Shown: piece by piece, positions 1-7,492 of the stretch
Numbering within the stretch: position 1 is the stretch's first letter
How the letters are laid out: every line of letters starts with the position of its first letter
Assembly (NCBI RefSeq): GCF_039555535.1
Contig: NZ_CP154630.1
Coordinates: 3,175,001-3,239,000 of the forward strand
Origin: Stenotrophomonas maltophilia
GTDB lineage: Bacteria > Pseudomonadota > Gammaproteobacteria > Xanthomonadales > Xanthomonadaceae
Direction of reading: 5' to 3'
DNA: 64,000 nucleotides
Translations under genes and position numbers: made by a program
The notes under the pieces: generated by a model
Database searches by the model: none
Seen by the model: the letters and a program-made list of their open reading frames with translations, nothing else
What the model was told of the DNA's origin: nothing

Positions 1-125
1 CGGGTGAAACCTGATGCGTGCTGCCATGGCTTCGGCCAACCCACTCATTCGCTGTACCACTCCGGAAAACCCGCACGAGGAAGGCTACAGCCTAACGGCC
101 CCGGTACCCCGCCGCCAAGGCGGGC

Positions 126-560
126 TCAAGAGCCCAGCGCGACCGCAGCGGGTTCCAGCTCGCCATCGGCACCGGTCCAGGCCTGCAGCAGGCGCTCGAA
201 ACCTCCACTACCCAGCAGGAAACCCGGCCACGGCGCGTCAACGATCTGGGTCAGCAGGTCCGCATCGATCCGCCGCGTGCCCATCGACCAGCGCGGGAAC
301 GCACGCTGCAGTACCGGCGCGCGGCACAACACCCTCATCTGCGCATGGCTGCGTGCATTGGCGATGCGCTGGAACACCGAATCGATGCCATCTTCGGGGC
401 CTTCCAGATACTGCAGGAAGCGGCTGCCGTCGAACATCAGCACACCGGTGACGCCGGCTACACGATTGAAGGCCGTGGCATCGGCCAGCAGGCGATCAAG
501 ATCGGTTGTCCGCAGATCGGCGCGGGCCTCACTGGCATAGGCAATCGCGTGCAGCGACAT
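126..560 (-). CDS. BLUF-domain blue-light sensor protein
   Basis: A 144-residue protein whose first ~95 residues look like a BLUF domain (blue light sensing using FAD). It has an N-terminal beta strand (LHAIAYAS), the conserved Asn of AFNRVAGVTGVL, and the FLQYLEGP strand followed by a helix. The C-terminal ~45 residues are a short cap with no recognisable output domain, so it is probably a stand-alone photosensor that works through a partner. The ATG at 560 is preceded by a purine-rich GGGGGGAG. An in-frame upstream extension lacks family similarity. It is divergent from tRNA-Leu and has no operon partner in the window. The family call is firm; the partner is unknown. Confidence 0.85.
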   Translation of the reverse strand: MSLHAIAYASEARADLRTTDLDRLLADATAFNRVAGVTGVLMFDGSRFLQYLEGPEDGIDSVFQRIANARSHAQMRVLCRAPVLQRAFPRWSMGTRRIDADLLTQIVDAPWPGFLLGSGGFERLLQAWTGADGELEPAAVALGS

Positions 561-691
561 CGGGTGGCTCCCCCCCTGGGAACGATGGCTGGGACTATGA
601 CATGAACAGGGATAACAGTTAAGCACGTCACCGCCGCGACGCGATCCGGTCGTCGCGCTGCAGGTGGGCTACAATCGGCGCCGCGCTGCAG

Positions 692-778
692 GCCCGGATG
701 GCGAAACTGGTAGACGCATCGGACTTAAAATCCGCCGGGGGCGACCCCATGCCGGTTCGATTCCGGCTCCGGGCACCA
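692..778 (+). tRNA. tRNA-Leu (UAA)
   Basis: An 87-nt class II tRNA with acceptor stem GCCCGGA/TCCGGGC, a long variable arm, T-loop GTTCGATTC and an encoded CCA (776-778). The anticodon TAA is at 726-728 within CTTAAAA. In many gammaproteobacteria this gene (leuZ) follows pgsA-glyW-cysT. Here it lies ~13.7 kb from cysT and on the opposite strand. Confidence 0.97.
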
Positions 779-834
779 ACATCGCAGCGCAGGATGGCGT
801 CCGCCCTTCGGGGCATTGCACAAGGAACCCGCAC

Positions 835-1242
835 ATGAAGCTGTCTGTCCTGATACTCCCCCTGCTGTGCGTGATCAGCCTTCCGGCGCTGGCGCAGTCC
901 TACTCCGACAGCCGCCACAATCGCGACGGAAGCGTGGACATCCGCTACAGCGATGGGTCTTCCAGCCGCATCACGCGCGATCTGTCCAAGCGCGTGATCG
1001 CCGAGCACAGTGACGGCAGCCGCTCGCCCACCACCTCTGACCTCAGTGGCCGCAATCGCAGCACCTACAGCGACGGCAGCTAGTCCGACACCAGCACCGA
1101 CCTGAGCGGCAGGGTCATCACGCAGTACAGCAACGGTGCGCGCTCCACCAGCACACGTGACCTGAGCGGCAGGTGGCGCACCACCGCCAGTGGTGGCATG
1201 GCCGCCCGTCATCCAGAACGCGGCGTCGGCAAAAAGCCCTGA
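835..1242 (+). pseudogene. Exported tandem-repeat protein interrupted by an in-frame amber codon
   Basis: From the ATG at 835 the frame encodes a signal peptide (about residues 1-20, ending LPALAQ) and then degenerate ~20-residue repeats of the type SDGSxSxTxDLSGRxxxxY. A TAG at 1081-1083 ends the open frame at 82 residues, exactly where the third repeat would continue. Downstream the same frame carries on with clear repeat sequence (STDLSGRVITQYSNGARS, TRDLSGRW) to a TGA at 1240. I therefore read it as one gene of ~135 codons with a nonsense change, although the 82-residue product could still be made and exported. Function is unknown. It lies just after tRNA-Leu. Confidence 0.7.
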
Positions 1243-1246
1243 GCGA

Positions 1247-2656
1247 TCAGATCGCACGCGAGTAGCGTGGTTGCTCGTGTGCGGCGCGCAGGTAGGGGTC
1301 AAAGCACATCGCCAGCAACCGCAGCAGTGGTCGCCCCGGCTCGCTGGCGCGCACGACCCCCTCCCGGTACTCGGCCAGGCCGTCCTGTTGCAGCCGCTGC
1401 ACCGCACGCAGGTCTTCGGCAAAGTACTGCTGGAAATCCACGCCGTGGCGCTGCCCCAGCACTGCACCATCCACCTCGCCCTGGCACATCAGCTGCTGGA
1501 TCAGCTCCGCGCGCAGCTGGTCGTCGGCACTCAGCGCGACACCGCGCCAGACCGGCAACTGTCCCTGGTCCACCGCGTCCTCCCACGACGGCAGGTCACG
1601 TGGATTCTGGCTGTAGGTGGCACCGATATGGCTGATCGCACTGACGCCCAGGCCGAGCAAATCGGTATCGGCGTGGGTGGTGTAGCCCATGAAGTTGCGA
1701 TGCAGCTGGCCGGCACGCTGCGCGCGTGAAAGATCCTCCTCCGGCAATGCGAAATGATCCATGCCGATGTACTGGTAGCCGGCCGCGGAGAGCTTCTCCA
1801 CCGCCAGCCCCAGCAGCGCCAGCTTGTCTTCTGGAGAGGGCAACCGGCTTTCGTCGATCTGCTTCTGCGCGCGGAACAGATGCGGCAGGTGCGCGTAGCC
1901 ATAGACCGCCAGGCGGTCGGGGCGCAGCGCCAGTACCCCGTCCAGGGTTCGCCCGAATCCCTCCAGGCTCTGCCCGGGCAGGCCGTAGATCAGGTCGACG
2001 TTTACCGAACGCATGCCGCTGTCGCGGCACGCACGGAGGATGTCCAGGGTCTGCTGCACGCCCTGCACGCGGTTGATCGATTCCTGCACCAACGGGTCGA
2101 AATCCTGCACGCCCAGGCTGGCCCGGTTGAACCCCAGCCGCGCCAGCATCCCCACGTCGCGGGCATCGATGAAGCGCGGATCGAGCTCGATCGAAAAATC
2201 GCGCTGCGGCGAATCGCTGAAGTCAAAGCGACGGCGCAGGCCTTCCACCAGCGTGGTCATCGCCTCGGCATCCAGGAAATTCGGCGTACCGCCGCCGAGA
2301 TGCAGCTGGATGACCTCGCGACCGTCATCGAACTGTGGTGCCAGCAGATCGGCCTCGGCCAGCAGGCGCGAAACATAGCTGTGGCCACGACCGCGATCGC
2401 GGGTGATCACCCGGTTGCAGCCACAGTAGAAGCACGGGCTGGAACAGAACGGCACATGCACGTACAGCGACAGCGCGCGTGCCAGCTTGTTGCTGTCGGC
2501 AATCGCCTGGCGCAGCGCCGGTGCATCGAAGCCATCGTGGAAGTGCGGCGCGGTCGGATACGAGGTGTAGCGTGGCCCCGGCCGGTCATGCCGGCGCAGA
2601 AGGTCGGGGTCGAAGGTCCAAGCCAGGCCACCGGCGGCGGGAGAGAACGTGTCCAT
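1247..2656 (-). CDS. hemN: Oxygen-independent coproporphyrinogen III oxidase HemN
   Basis: A 469-residue radical-SAM enzyme that oxidatively decarboxylates coproporphyrinogen III to protoporphyrinogen IX without oxygen, in the cytoplasm. The cluster-binding CX3CX2C is at residues 71-78 (HVPFCSSPCFYCGCN), and GGGTPNF and NVDLIYGLPGQ follow as expected for HemN rather than HemW. The length fits the family (~455-470). I chose the ATG at 2656; a longer in-frame extension would run through the upstream globin gene. An FNR-type box (2691-2704) sits just upstream, consistent with anaerobic induction. The adjacent globin and Fe-S genes support a low-oxygen role. Confidence 0.95.
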   Translation of the reverse strand: MDTFSPAAGGLAWTFDPDLLRRHDRPGPRYTSYPTAPHFHDGFDAPALRQAIADSNKLARALSLYVHVPFCSSPCFYCGCNRVITRDRGRGHSYVSRLLAEADLLAPQFDDGREVIQLHLGGGTPNFLDAEAMTTLVEGLRRRFDFSDSPQRDFSIELDPRFIDARDVGMLARLGFNRASLGVQDFDPLVQESINRVQGVQQTLDILRACRDSGMRSVNVDLIYGLPGQSLEGFGRTLDGVLALRPDRLAVYGYAHLPHLFRAQKQIDESRLPSPEDKLALLGLAVEKLSAAGYQYIGMDHFALPEEDLSRAQRAGQLHRNFMGYTTHADTDLLGLGVSAISHIGATYSQNPRDLPSWEDAVDQGQLPVWRGVALSADDQLRAELIQQLMCQGEVDGAVLGQRHGVDFQQYFAEDLRAVQRLQQDGLAEYREGVVRASEPGRPLLRLLAMCFDPYLRAAHEQPRYSRAI

Positions 2657-2690
2657 GCCACCAGCATCGCGCCGGACGGCCGCTGCCGCC

Positions 2691-2704
2691 TTGACCCAGA
2701 TCAA
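2691..2704. promoter_or_regulatory. FNR/Anr-type box upstream of hemN
   Basis: TTGACCCAGATCAA matches the FNR/Anr consensus TTGAT-N4-ATCAA in 9 of 10 positions. It is centred about 41 bp upstream of the hemN ATG and overlaps the last codons of the globin gene. Activation of hemN by an oxygen-sensing CRP/FNR-family regulator is inferred. Confidence 0.7.
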
Positions 2705-3141
2705 TCCTTGGCGGCGATCCCCAGCACCGGCAGCCCGACCTGGGGCCAGCGCAGCATCTGGTAGCGCTTCCAGAAGGTATCGCCGATGCGTGCGGCCACG
2801 TCGTTGGCCAGTTCCTGCATCGCCGGGTTGTCGCATTCGGCCGTGGTGATCCGGAACAGCACCAGCCAGCGGTCGAACAGGTCCTTGTCCAGCTCGATGG
2901 CCATGTGCTTGGACATCGGCGAGCCCTTGAAGCGGCGGGTACCGCGCAGCATCGCCGACCAGAAGTCGACCAGCTGTGCCAGGTGCTCTGGCCAGTCGTG
3001 CACATGCGCCTCGAACACCGGCCCGAGGCGCTCTTCCTCGCGCACGCGCGCGTAGAAGTCGTGGACCAGGCGGGTCACCTCCTGCTCGGTACACAACCCA
3101 GGCGAGGCGACGGGGAGAACAGGCGGCGGTGTTGCGTTCAT
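2701..3141 (-). CDS. Group III truncated haemoglobin
   Basis: A 146-residue single-domain globin of the group III (P) type. The segments FYARVREEERLGPVF, WPEHLAQLVDFWSAML and KHMAIELDKDLFDRWLVLF are characteristic; the His of the KHM segment is the likely proximal haem ligand. Such proteins bind O2/NO in the cytoplasm and often accompany microaerobic genes. I prefer the ATG at 3141; another ATG at 3153 is possible. It is followed by hemN, which has its own FNR-type box, and preceded by a perfect FNR-type box at 3193-3206. Confidence 0.88.
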   Translation of the reverse strand: MNATPPPVLPVASPGLCTEQEVTRLVHDFYARVREEERLGPVFEAHVHDWPEHLAQLVDFWSAMLRGTRRFKGSPMSKHMAIELDKDLFDRWLVLFRITTAECDNPAMQELANDVAARIGDTFWKRYQMLRWPQVGLPVLGIAAKD

Positions 3142-3192
3142 CGGGGTACCCAAAGCGTGCCGGCAGTGTGCCGCAGCGAGGCGGCACCACCG

Positions 3193-3206
3193 TTGATCCA
3201 GATCAA
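3193..3206. promoter_or_regulatory. Perfect FNR/Anr-type box in a divergent promoter
   Basis: TTGATCCAGATCAA matches TTGAT-N4-ATCAA exactly. It lies between the leftward globin gene (ATG 3141) and the rightward membrane/Fe-S gene pair (ATG 3321), so it could serve either or both. It shares the spacer CCAG with the box upstream of hemN. Confidence 0.8.
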
Positions 3207-3320
3207 TGTCGGCGCAGTCGGCTGCACCTAGGCTGGCACGCCTGCAGGAAGCATGCCCTGCGGATGCTGCGCCAACCTCGGCGGAGTATACGCGCCGCCC
3301 ACTTTTCGATCCGGGACAGC

Positions 3321-3608
3321 ATGAACAGACCCCCTCCCAGCCGCCGCCAGCAGCTGATCCAGCACTGGGGCGCCATCCTTTGGCCCAGCTTCATCGCCGC
3401 GGGCGTGGCCAGCGTGGTGTTCTTCGCCTTCGTCGATCCCCTGCGCCTGCAGGCAATCAGTTTCCCGGACACCTCCATCAGCCGCGAGCTGGGCTATACC
3501 GCAGGCTTCTTCATGTTCTGGACGGTGACGGCGCTGTCCAGCGCGGTCACCTGGTACCTGCAACGCCCCATGCCCAGTGACGACGACGACGAGCTGCCAC
3601 TGGGATGA
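3321..3608 (+). CDS. Small inner-membrane protein preceding a CcoG-like gene
   Basis: A 95-residue protein with two hydrophobic segments (about residues 18-38 and 60-80) and an acidic tail (SDDDDELPLG). Its stop overlaps the start of the following CcoG-like gene by four bases (ATGA), so the two are translationally coupled. I do not recognise the family. Its position downstream of an FNR-type box and before a membrane Fe-S protein suggests a role in the same low-oxygen redox unit, which is inference only. Confidence 0.75.
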   Translation: MNRPPPSRRQQLIQHWGAILWPSFIAAGVASVVFFAFVDPLRLQAISFPDTSISRELGYTAGFFMFWTVTALSSAVTWYLQRPMPSDDDDELPLG

Positions 3609-4654
3609 GCGCGCGCCCTACCTCGAGAACCAGGCCCCGGCACTGGCGCGGCACGCTCAGCACTGCCCTGCTGGCACTGTTCTACGCCCTGCCGTGGCTG
3701 CGCTGGGACGGGCGGCAGGCGTTGCTGCTGGACATCAACGCGCGGCGCTTCGACCTGTTCGGCTGGACCCTGTGGCCCAACGACGTCGGCGTGCTGATCG
3801 GCCTGCTGGCGGTGCTCGCGGTGGGCCTTGCCCTGCTCACCCACCTCGCCGGGCGCATCTGGTGCGGCCATGCCTGCCCGCAGACACTGTGGCGCCGCAC
3901 CTTCGACTGGATCGCCGACGGCATGGTCCGCACGCTTCCGGCACGCGTTGCGCGCGCGGCCACGCAGCTGGCCTGGGGGCTGCTCTCACTGTGGACCGGC
4001 ATTACCTTCGTGGGCCTGTTCAGCCCGATCGCCGAGCTGGTGATCGCAGCGCCGCGTGCCGGCTGGAGCGGCTGGGAGACCTTCTGGGTGCTGTTCTACG
4101 CCGCCGCCACCTGGGGCAATGCCGGTTTCCTGCGCGAACAGGTCTGCCGTTCGCTGTGCCCATTCGCACGCATGCAGCCGCTGCTGACCGATCCACACAC
4201 GCCACGCATGCTGTACGACGCCCGACGCGGCGAGCCGCGCGGGCCGCGCCCGTCGGGGCTGGGCGGCGTACTGGGCCGGGGTCGCGGCCTGCTCGACCCG
4301 ACCACCGCCCAGGACTACGTGTTCCGCGCCGCGCACCCGCTGCTGGCCGGACCGATGCCGACCTTCAACGCCGATCGTCTCGGAGACTGCACCGATTGTG
4401 CCGCCTGTGTCAGCGCCTGCCCGATGCAGTTGGACATCCGCCAGGGGCCGCAGGCCGACTGCCTGGCCTGCGGCGCGTGTCTGGAAGCCTGCGCACAGCA
4501 ACAGCACCGGGCCGGGTTCGGTCCGGGGCTGGTGCGTTACTGCAGTCCGCAGGCGATGGCCGGGCAACAGAAGCGCTGGTGGCGACCCCGGACCCTGGCC
4601 CTGCTGTGCTTGATGCTGACGCTGCTTGCATTCGGCGCCTGGCGCTTGTTCTGA
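3605..4654 (+). CDS. CcoG/RdxA-like membrane 4Fe-4S protein
   Basis: A 349-residue integral membrane protein. TM segments occur near residues 18-33 and 60-80, then GRIWCGHACPQTLW (Cys87, Cys91), more TMs, QVCRSLCPFARMQ, and two ferredoxin motifs CTDCAACVSACP and CLACGACLEAC. This is the layout of CcoG/FixG/RdxA, which handles copper or electrons for cbb3 oxidase assembly. It is shorter than typical CcoG (~450-500 aa) and lacks the C-terminal periplasmic Ig-like domain. No cco genes are nearby, so it may be a paralogue (NapH-like in size). The last residues form another TM. Confidence 0.82.
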   Translation: MSARPTSRTRPRHWRGTLSTALLALFYALPWLRWDGRQALLLDINARRFDLFGWTLWPNDVGVLIGLLAVLAVGLALLTHLAGRIWCGHACPQTLWRRTFDWIADGMVRTLPARVARAATQLAWGLLSLWTGITFVGLFSPIAELVIAAPRAGWSGWETFWVLFYAAATWGNAGFLREQVCRSLCPFARMQPLLTDPHTPRMLYDARRGEPRGPRPSGLGGVLGRGRGLLDPTTAQDYVFRAAHPLLAGPMPTFNADRLGDCTDCAACVSACPMQLDIRQGPQADCLACGACLEACAQQQHRAGFGPGLVRYCSPQAMAGQQKRWWRPRTLALLCLMLTLLAFGAWRLF

Positions 4655-4655
4655 A

Positions 4656-4892
4656 TCAACGCGGCCCGTCGGCGTGCGGCGGAACCAGCTGCGCACGTCG
4701 GACAATGCCCAACTGCTCGATGATCAGCGCCATTTCGTTGGTGAACTCGGTACGCTCGGTTCCCTGCGGGACGAGCCGGTCCAGCACCTGCTGGTAGGTA
4801 TCCCAGAACGCCGGACCGCATCCGTGTTTGTGATAGCTGGCTTCCAGTTCGCGGCGTACCCGTTCAGCCAAGCCATGCATGCCGTATTCCAT
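4656..4892 (-). CDS. Hypothetical protein (78 aa)
   Basis: A soluble 78-residue protein, charged and probably helical (LAERVRRELEASYHKHG, EFTNEMALIIEQLGIV). I recognise no domain. The ATG at 4892 is chosen because GGAGG lies five bases upstream; an upstream in-frame ATG at 4919 has no such site. It converges on the CcoG-like gene with one base between stop codons. About 350 bp without a gene lies upstream of it. Confidence 0.65.
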   Translation of the reverse strand: MEYGMHGLAERVRRELEASYHKHGCGPAFWDTYQQVLDRLVPQGTERTEFTNEMALIIEQLGIVRRAQLVPPHADGPR

Positions 4893-5188
4893 ACGACCTC
4901 CGTTGGACTTGTTCTGCATCGTTGACGGTCTACCGACTCACTTGCGTGCTACTGAAAGACTCCCGGGCTTCACGTCCGGTTGATCCAAATTAGTCACAGA
5001 TTTCACGACAGGTCAATTACATGCAGCGACTTTCGCGATTGAAATTATTAATCGTTCACGAAACTACATACGGGACCCCGCCCCTCCCGGATGGGGTGAA
5101 GCCGACAACGCGACCCAGGCACCTGGCACGGCAGCCGGTAGGCGTCGACGATCGGTACTGCCAGAACGATCAGTTTTTCCTATTTTGC
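4893..5188. other. Gene-free stretch upstream of the repressor module
   Basis: No convincing coding frame is visible on either strand. The stretch around 4980-5070 is clearly AT-richer than its surroundings. One imperfect hairpin (ACCCC...GGGGT, about 5075-5098) is present. It may contain the promoter of the 78-residue gene to its left. Confidence 0.5.
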
Positions 5189-5223
5189 TAAGTGTACTTA
5201 ACAGAATGTGCTTAGCGTGCTAA
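5189..5223. promoter_or_regulatory. Twin palindromic operator-like sites
   Basis: Two palindromes with the same 5-2-5 architecture lie 23 bp apart centre to centre: TAAGT-GT-ACTTA (5189-5200) and TTAGC-GT-GCTAA (5212-5223). They sit just 3' of the Cro-like gene, in AT-rich sequence. The design resembles repressor operators of temperate phages; binding by either neighbouring repressor is inferred. Confidence 0.55.
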
Positions 5224-5245
5224 ATGCGACAAAAGGCGGCGTCAT

Positions 5246-5455
5246 TCAGATGGATTCGACTTCGGCGGCGGCAGTTGCGGGGAACAGGTTCGGGTAGCGC
5301 TGATGCAGGATGTACTGCCGCAGAGCCGGAATCGGAAAGTCTTTAGGCCATTGCGATACTGCGGAACGGCTGATGCCGAAGAAGCGCGCCAGCTCCGCAT
5401 CGGTCTGGAATCCCAGCCGCGTGCGCACCTGCCGCTTGTTCCAGAATTCGGTCAT
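5246..5455 (-). CDS. Cro-like helix-turn-helix protein
   Basis: A 69-residue protein dominated by an HTH. The segment GFQTDAELARFFGISRSAVSQW has a typical first helix, turn and recognition helix, and FPIPALRQYILHQRYPNLF follows, as in small Cro/YdaS-type DNA-binding proteins. It is divergent from a CI-like gene starting at 5534, with 78 bp between start codons, the classic phage immunity arrangement. No other phage genes are present, so this is a remnant or a domesticated switch. Confidence 0.75.
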   Translation of the reverse strand: MTEFWNKRQVRTRLGFQTDAELARFFGISRSAVSQWPKDFPIPALRQYILHQRYPNLFPATAAAEVESI

Positions 5456-5533
5456 GGTCTGCCCTTCTGTTAACCAGGCTTATTCTTGCGGCAAGGATTC
5501 TTCGCATTCCACGCGTTAAGCTGGCTTGCATAG

Positions 5534-5968
5534 ATGAATACTCTCGGCCAACGACTCGCCGCCGCCATGAAGAAAGCCGGGCACCCCCGCCCGGCCGATC
5601 TGGCCCGCGCTGCCAAATCCACCACGGCAACCATCAGCAACTGGCTCAACGACCATGTCAGTGCGTCCCATGTGAAAGCCGAGCAGCTGTTCCGCATCGC
5701 AGATGCGGCCAAGCTGGACGCACGCGAGCTGCTGTACGGAGTGAACGGGCGCGGCGTCGGGGAGCCGGGTAACGCCTACATTCCCAGCCAGGCCCACCTG
5801 GATGTATGGCAGGACGCCTACGAGCTGGTCAGTCACCTGGTGGCCGAGAATGGCCTGGAAATCGACCACCGCCGCCACGCGGCGCTGGACCTGCTCGCGT
5901 TCGAACTGCTGATGGATGGCTTCAGCCGCAGCAAGGTCGCCCGCGTGCTGACCACCTCGATGACGTGA
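5534..5968 (+). CDS. CI-like repressor without a peptidase domain
   Basis: A 144-residue protein with an N-terminal XRE-type HTH (about residues 5-65: LGQRLAAAMKKAG, RPADLARAAKSTTATISNWL, KAEQLFRIADAAKLDARELL). A linker and a ~65-residue helical C-terminus follow. It lacks the S24 peptidase half of LexA-cleavable CI repressors, so RecA-triggered self-cleavage is not expected. It is divergent from the Cro-like gene. The fluoride riboswitch of crcB starts about 30 bp past its stop. Confidence 0.8.
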   Translation: MNTLGQRLAAAMKKAGHPRPADLARAAKSTTATISNWLNDHVSASHVKAEQLFRIADAAKLDARELLYGVNGRGVGEPGNAYIPSQAHLDVWQDAYELVSHLVAENGLEIDHRRHAALDLLAFELLMDGFSRSKVARVLTTSMT

Positions 5969-5997
5969 ATGCACTACCGCTGGTAGCATGGACCACG

Positions 5998-6050
5998 ATG
6001 GGGATGGGGCTCCCCCGATAACCGCCTGAGAAGGCTGATGGCTCCTGCCA
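5998..6050 (+). ncRNA. Fluoride riboswitch (crcB motif)
   Basis: The sequence carries the conserved pieces of the crcB/fluoride riboswitch in order: GGGGATGGGGCTCCCCC (P1/P2 and first loop), ATAACCGCC, and GGCTGATGGCTCCT closing the pseudoknot side. It ends about 80 nt before the crcB start codon. In this class fluoride binding turns on downstream expression, usually of a fluoride exporter, which is exactly what follows. Confidence 0.92.
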
Positions 6051-6128
6051 AGACGAACCCGGTGTTCGTCGATGGCAGGCCGTGCCTGCCCTCGGCGTTC
6101 GCCATCGACCCTGCACTCGAGGCACGCG

Positions 6129-6521
6129 ATGCAAACGCTGAACAACTATGTCCTGGTCTTCATCGGAGGTGGCATCGGCGCCTGCCTTCGCCATGCCTGC
6201 AACCTGATCGGCGCCCGGGTGGCCGTCGGCAGCCCCTGGCCGTGGTCGACCTTCCTGATCAACATCAGCGGCGCGCTGCTGATGGGCGTGGTTGTCGAGG
6301 TCTTCGCGATGCGCAATGGCGCCTCGCCGCAGCTGCGCCTGCTGCTCGCCACCGGCATCCTCGGCGGCTACACCACGTTCTCCACCTATGCGCTGGAGAT
6401 CGGCCTGCTGCTGCAGCGCGGCCAGCATGGGCTGGCCGCGCTGTATGCCGGTGGCTCGGTGGCACTGGGCCTGGCCGGCCTGTTCGGTGGCATGAAGCTG
6501 GCCCGGCTGGTCCTGGGCTGA
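6129..6521 (+). CDS. crcB: Fluoride ion channel/exporter CrcB (Fluc)
   Basis: A 130-residue inner-membrane protein with four TM helices. It shows the Fluc signatures GGGIGACLRH near the N-terminus, TFLINISGALLMG (the conserved Asn of TM2) and the TM3 break motif GGYTTFSTYALE. It forms dual-topology dimers that expel cytoplasmic fluoride. The ATG at 6129 is preceded by GAGG at suitable spacing. It is controlled by the riboswitch just upstream. It converges on the AraC-type gene with a 3-bp gap. Confidence 0.96.
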   Translation: MQTLNNYVLVFIGGGIGACLRHACNLIGARVAVGSPWPWSTFLINISGALLMGVVVEVFAMRNGASPQLRLLLATGILGGYTTFSTYALEIGLLLQRGQHGLAALYAGGSVALGLAGLFGGMKLARLVLG

Positions 6522-6524
6522 GGC

Positions 6525-7358
6525 TCAGGCCGCGCCAGCACGCGCCTGTCCGCGCCATTCGCGTGGTGACTGCCCCGTGTGCGCCTTGAACGCGCGCGAG
6601 AGTGCCGCCTCGCTGCCATAGCCCACCTCGTCGGCAATCCGCTTCAGCGGCCGGCCCTGGCGCAGCGCCTGCTGTGCCAGCCCAACCCGCCAGCCCTGCA
6701 GGTACTGGCCCGGGGTGGTCCCCATCGCTTCGCGGAAGCTGGCGGCGAACACGCTGCGTGACATCCCGGCCACCTCGGCCAGATCTTCCAGCGTCCATCC
6801 CTGCGCCGGGGCTTCATGCATCGCCACCAGCGCCAGCCGCAATCGCGGATGGCCAAGCCCAGCGAACAGACCGCCGCGCATTTCGCCACCTTCCATCAGC
6901 TGGCGCAGCACCTGGATCATCACCACCTCGAACAGACGGTTGACCATCGCCGCTCGCCCGCAACGCTGCTCGAACGCTTCTTCGAACAACAACTCCAGGG
7001 CCGCCTTGCCGCCATACAGCTCGGCCAGTGGCAGGCAGATGAAATCAGGCAGCGCGGCACTGATCGGATTCAGCCGGCCGCCTTCGAAATGCAGGTTCGC
7101 GCAGGCCATGTCGGCGCCCTGCTGAGGATCGGTACTGAAGCGGTGCGGCATCGGGCGCGGGTACAGCAGCAGGCTGGGCACCTCGACCTGTACGGTCTGC
7201 TGGCCATGACTGACCCGCAGCGGGCCACGTCGCACCAGGTGCAGTTGGCCGGCCTCATCCTCGCCGTCCAGCGTGTTGATGCCGCACAGCGCACCGGCAT
7301 GGAACACCGAGGCGGTGACCGCGAAGCGTTCAAGCAGAATGGCGAGGCGATCGACCAT
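6525..7358 (-). CDS. AraC-family transcriptional regulator
   Basis: A 277-residue protein. The N-terminal ~170 residues look like the cupin-type sensor domain found in many AraC regulators (LLLYPRPMPHRF, ACANLHFEGG). The C-terminal ~100 residues contain two HTH motifs (WTLEDLAEVAGMSRSVFAASF, and RPLKRIADEVGYGSEAALSRAFKAHTGQSPREW). I chose the ATG at 7358, where domain similarity begins. It is divergent from the secreted DUF6265-like gene at 7493, a possible target. Confidence 0.9.
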   Translation of the reverse strand: MVDRLAILLERFAVTASVFHAGALCGINTLDGEDEAGQLHLVRRGPLRVSHGQQTVQVEVPSLLLYPRPMPHRFSTDPQQGADMACANLHFEGGRLNPISAALPDFICLPLAELYGGKAALELLFEEAFEQRCGRAAMVNRLFEVVMIQVLRQLMEGGEMRGGLFAGLGHPRLRLALVAMHEAPAQGWTLEDLAEVAGMSRSVFAASFREAMGTTPGQYLQGWRVGLAQQALRQGRPLKRIADEVGYGSEAALSRAFKAHTGQSPREWRGQARAGAA

Positions 7359-7492
7359 GGCGGGACGTTGGGTCAAGCGAGACAGGCTCAGTGCGACAGA
7401 TCGTATCGGAATCACTGCAGGAAAGGAGGGCACTGGCCGGGCGGTCCACCGGGCGCTATACAGGCCCCAGATTCCCGCGCATGGAGGCACCG

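Noticed and set aside
1..125. A gene at the left edge
   Set aside because: Open frames there run through the BLUF gene in other frames and show no family features; only a small GC hairpin near 107-124 is visible.
2657..3190. N-terminal extension of hemN through the globin gene
   Set aside because: The extra residues are a frame-shifted reading of the globin gene, and the HemN family starts at the ATG at 2656.
5246..5968. A complete prophage or integrative element at the repressor pair
   Set aside because: No integrase, structural, lysis or replication genes and no attachment-site repeats are visible near it.
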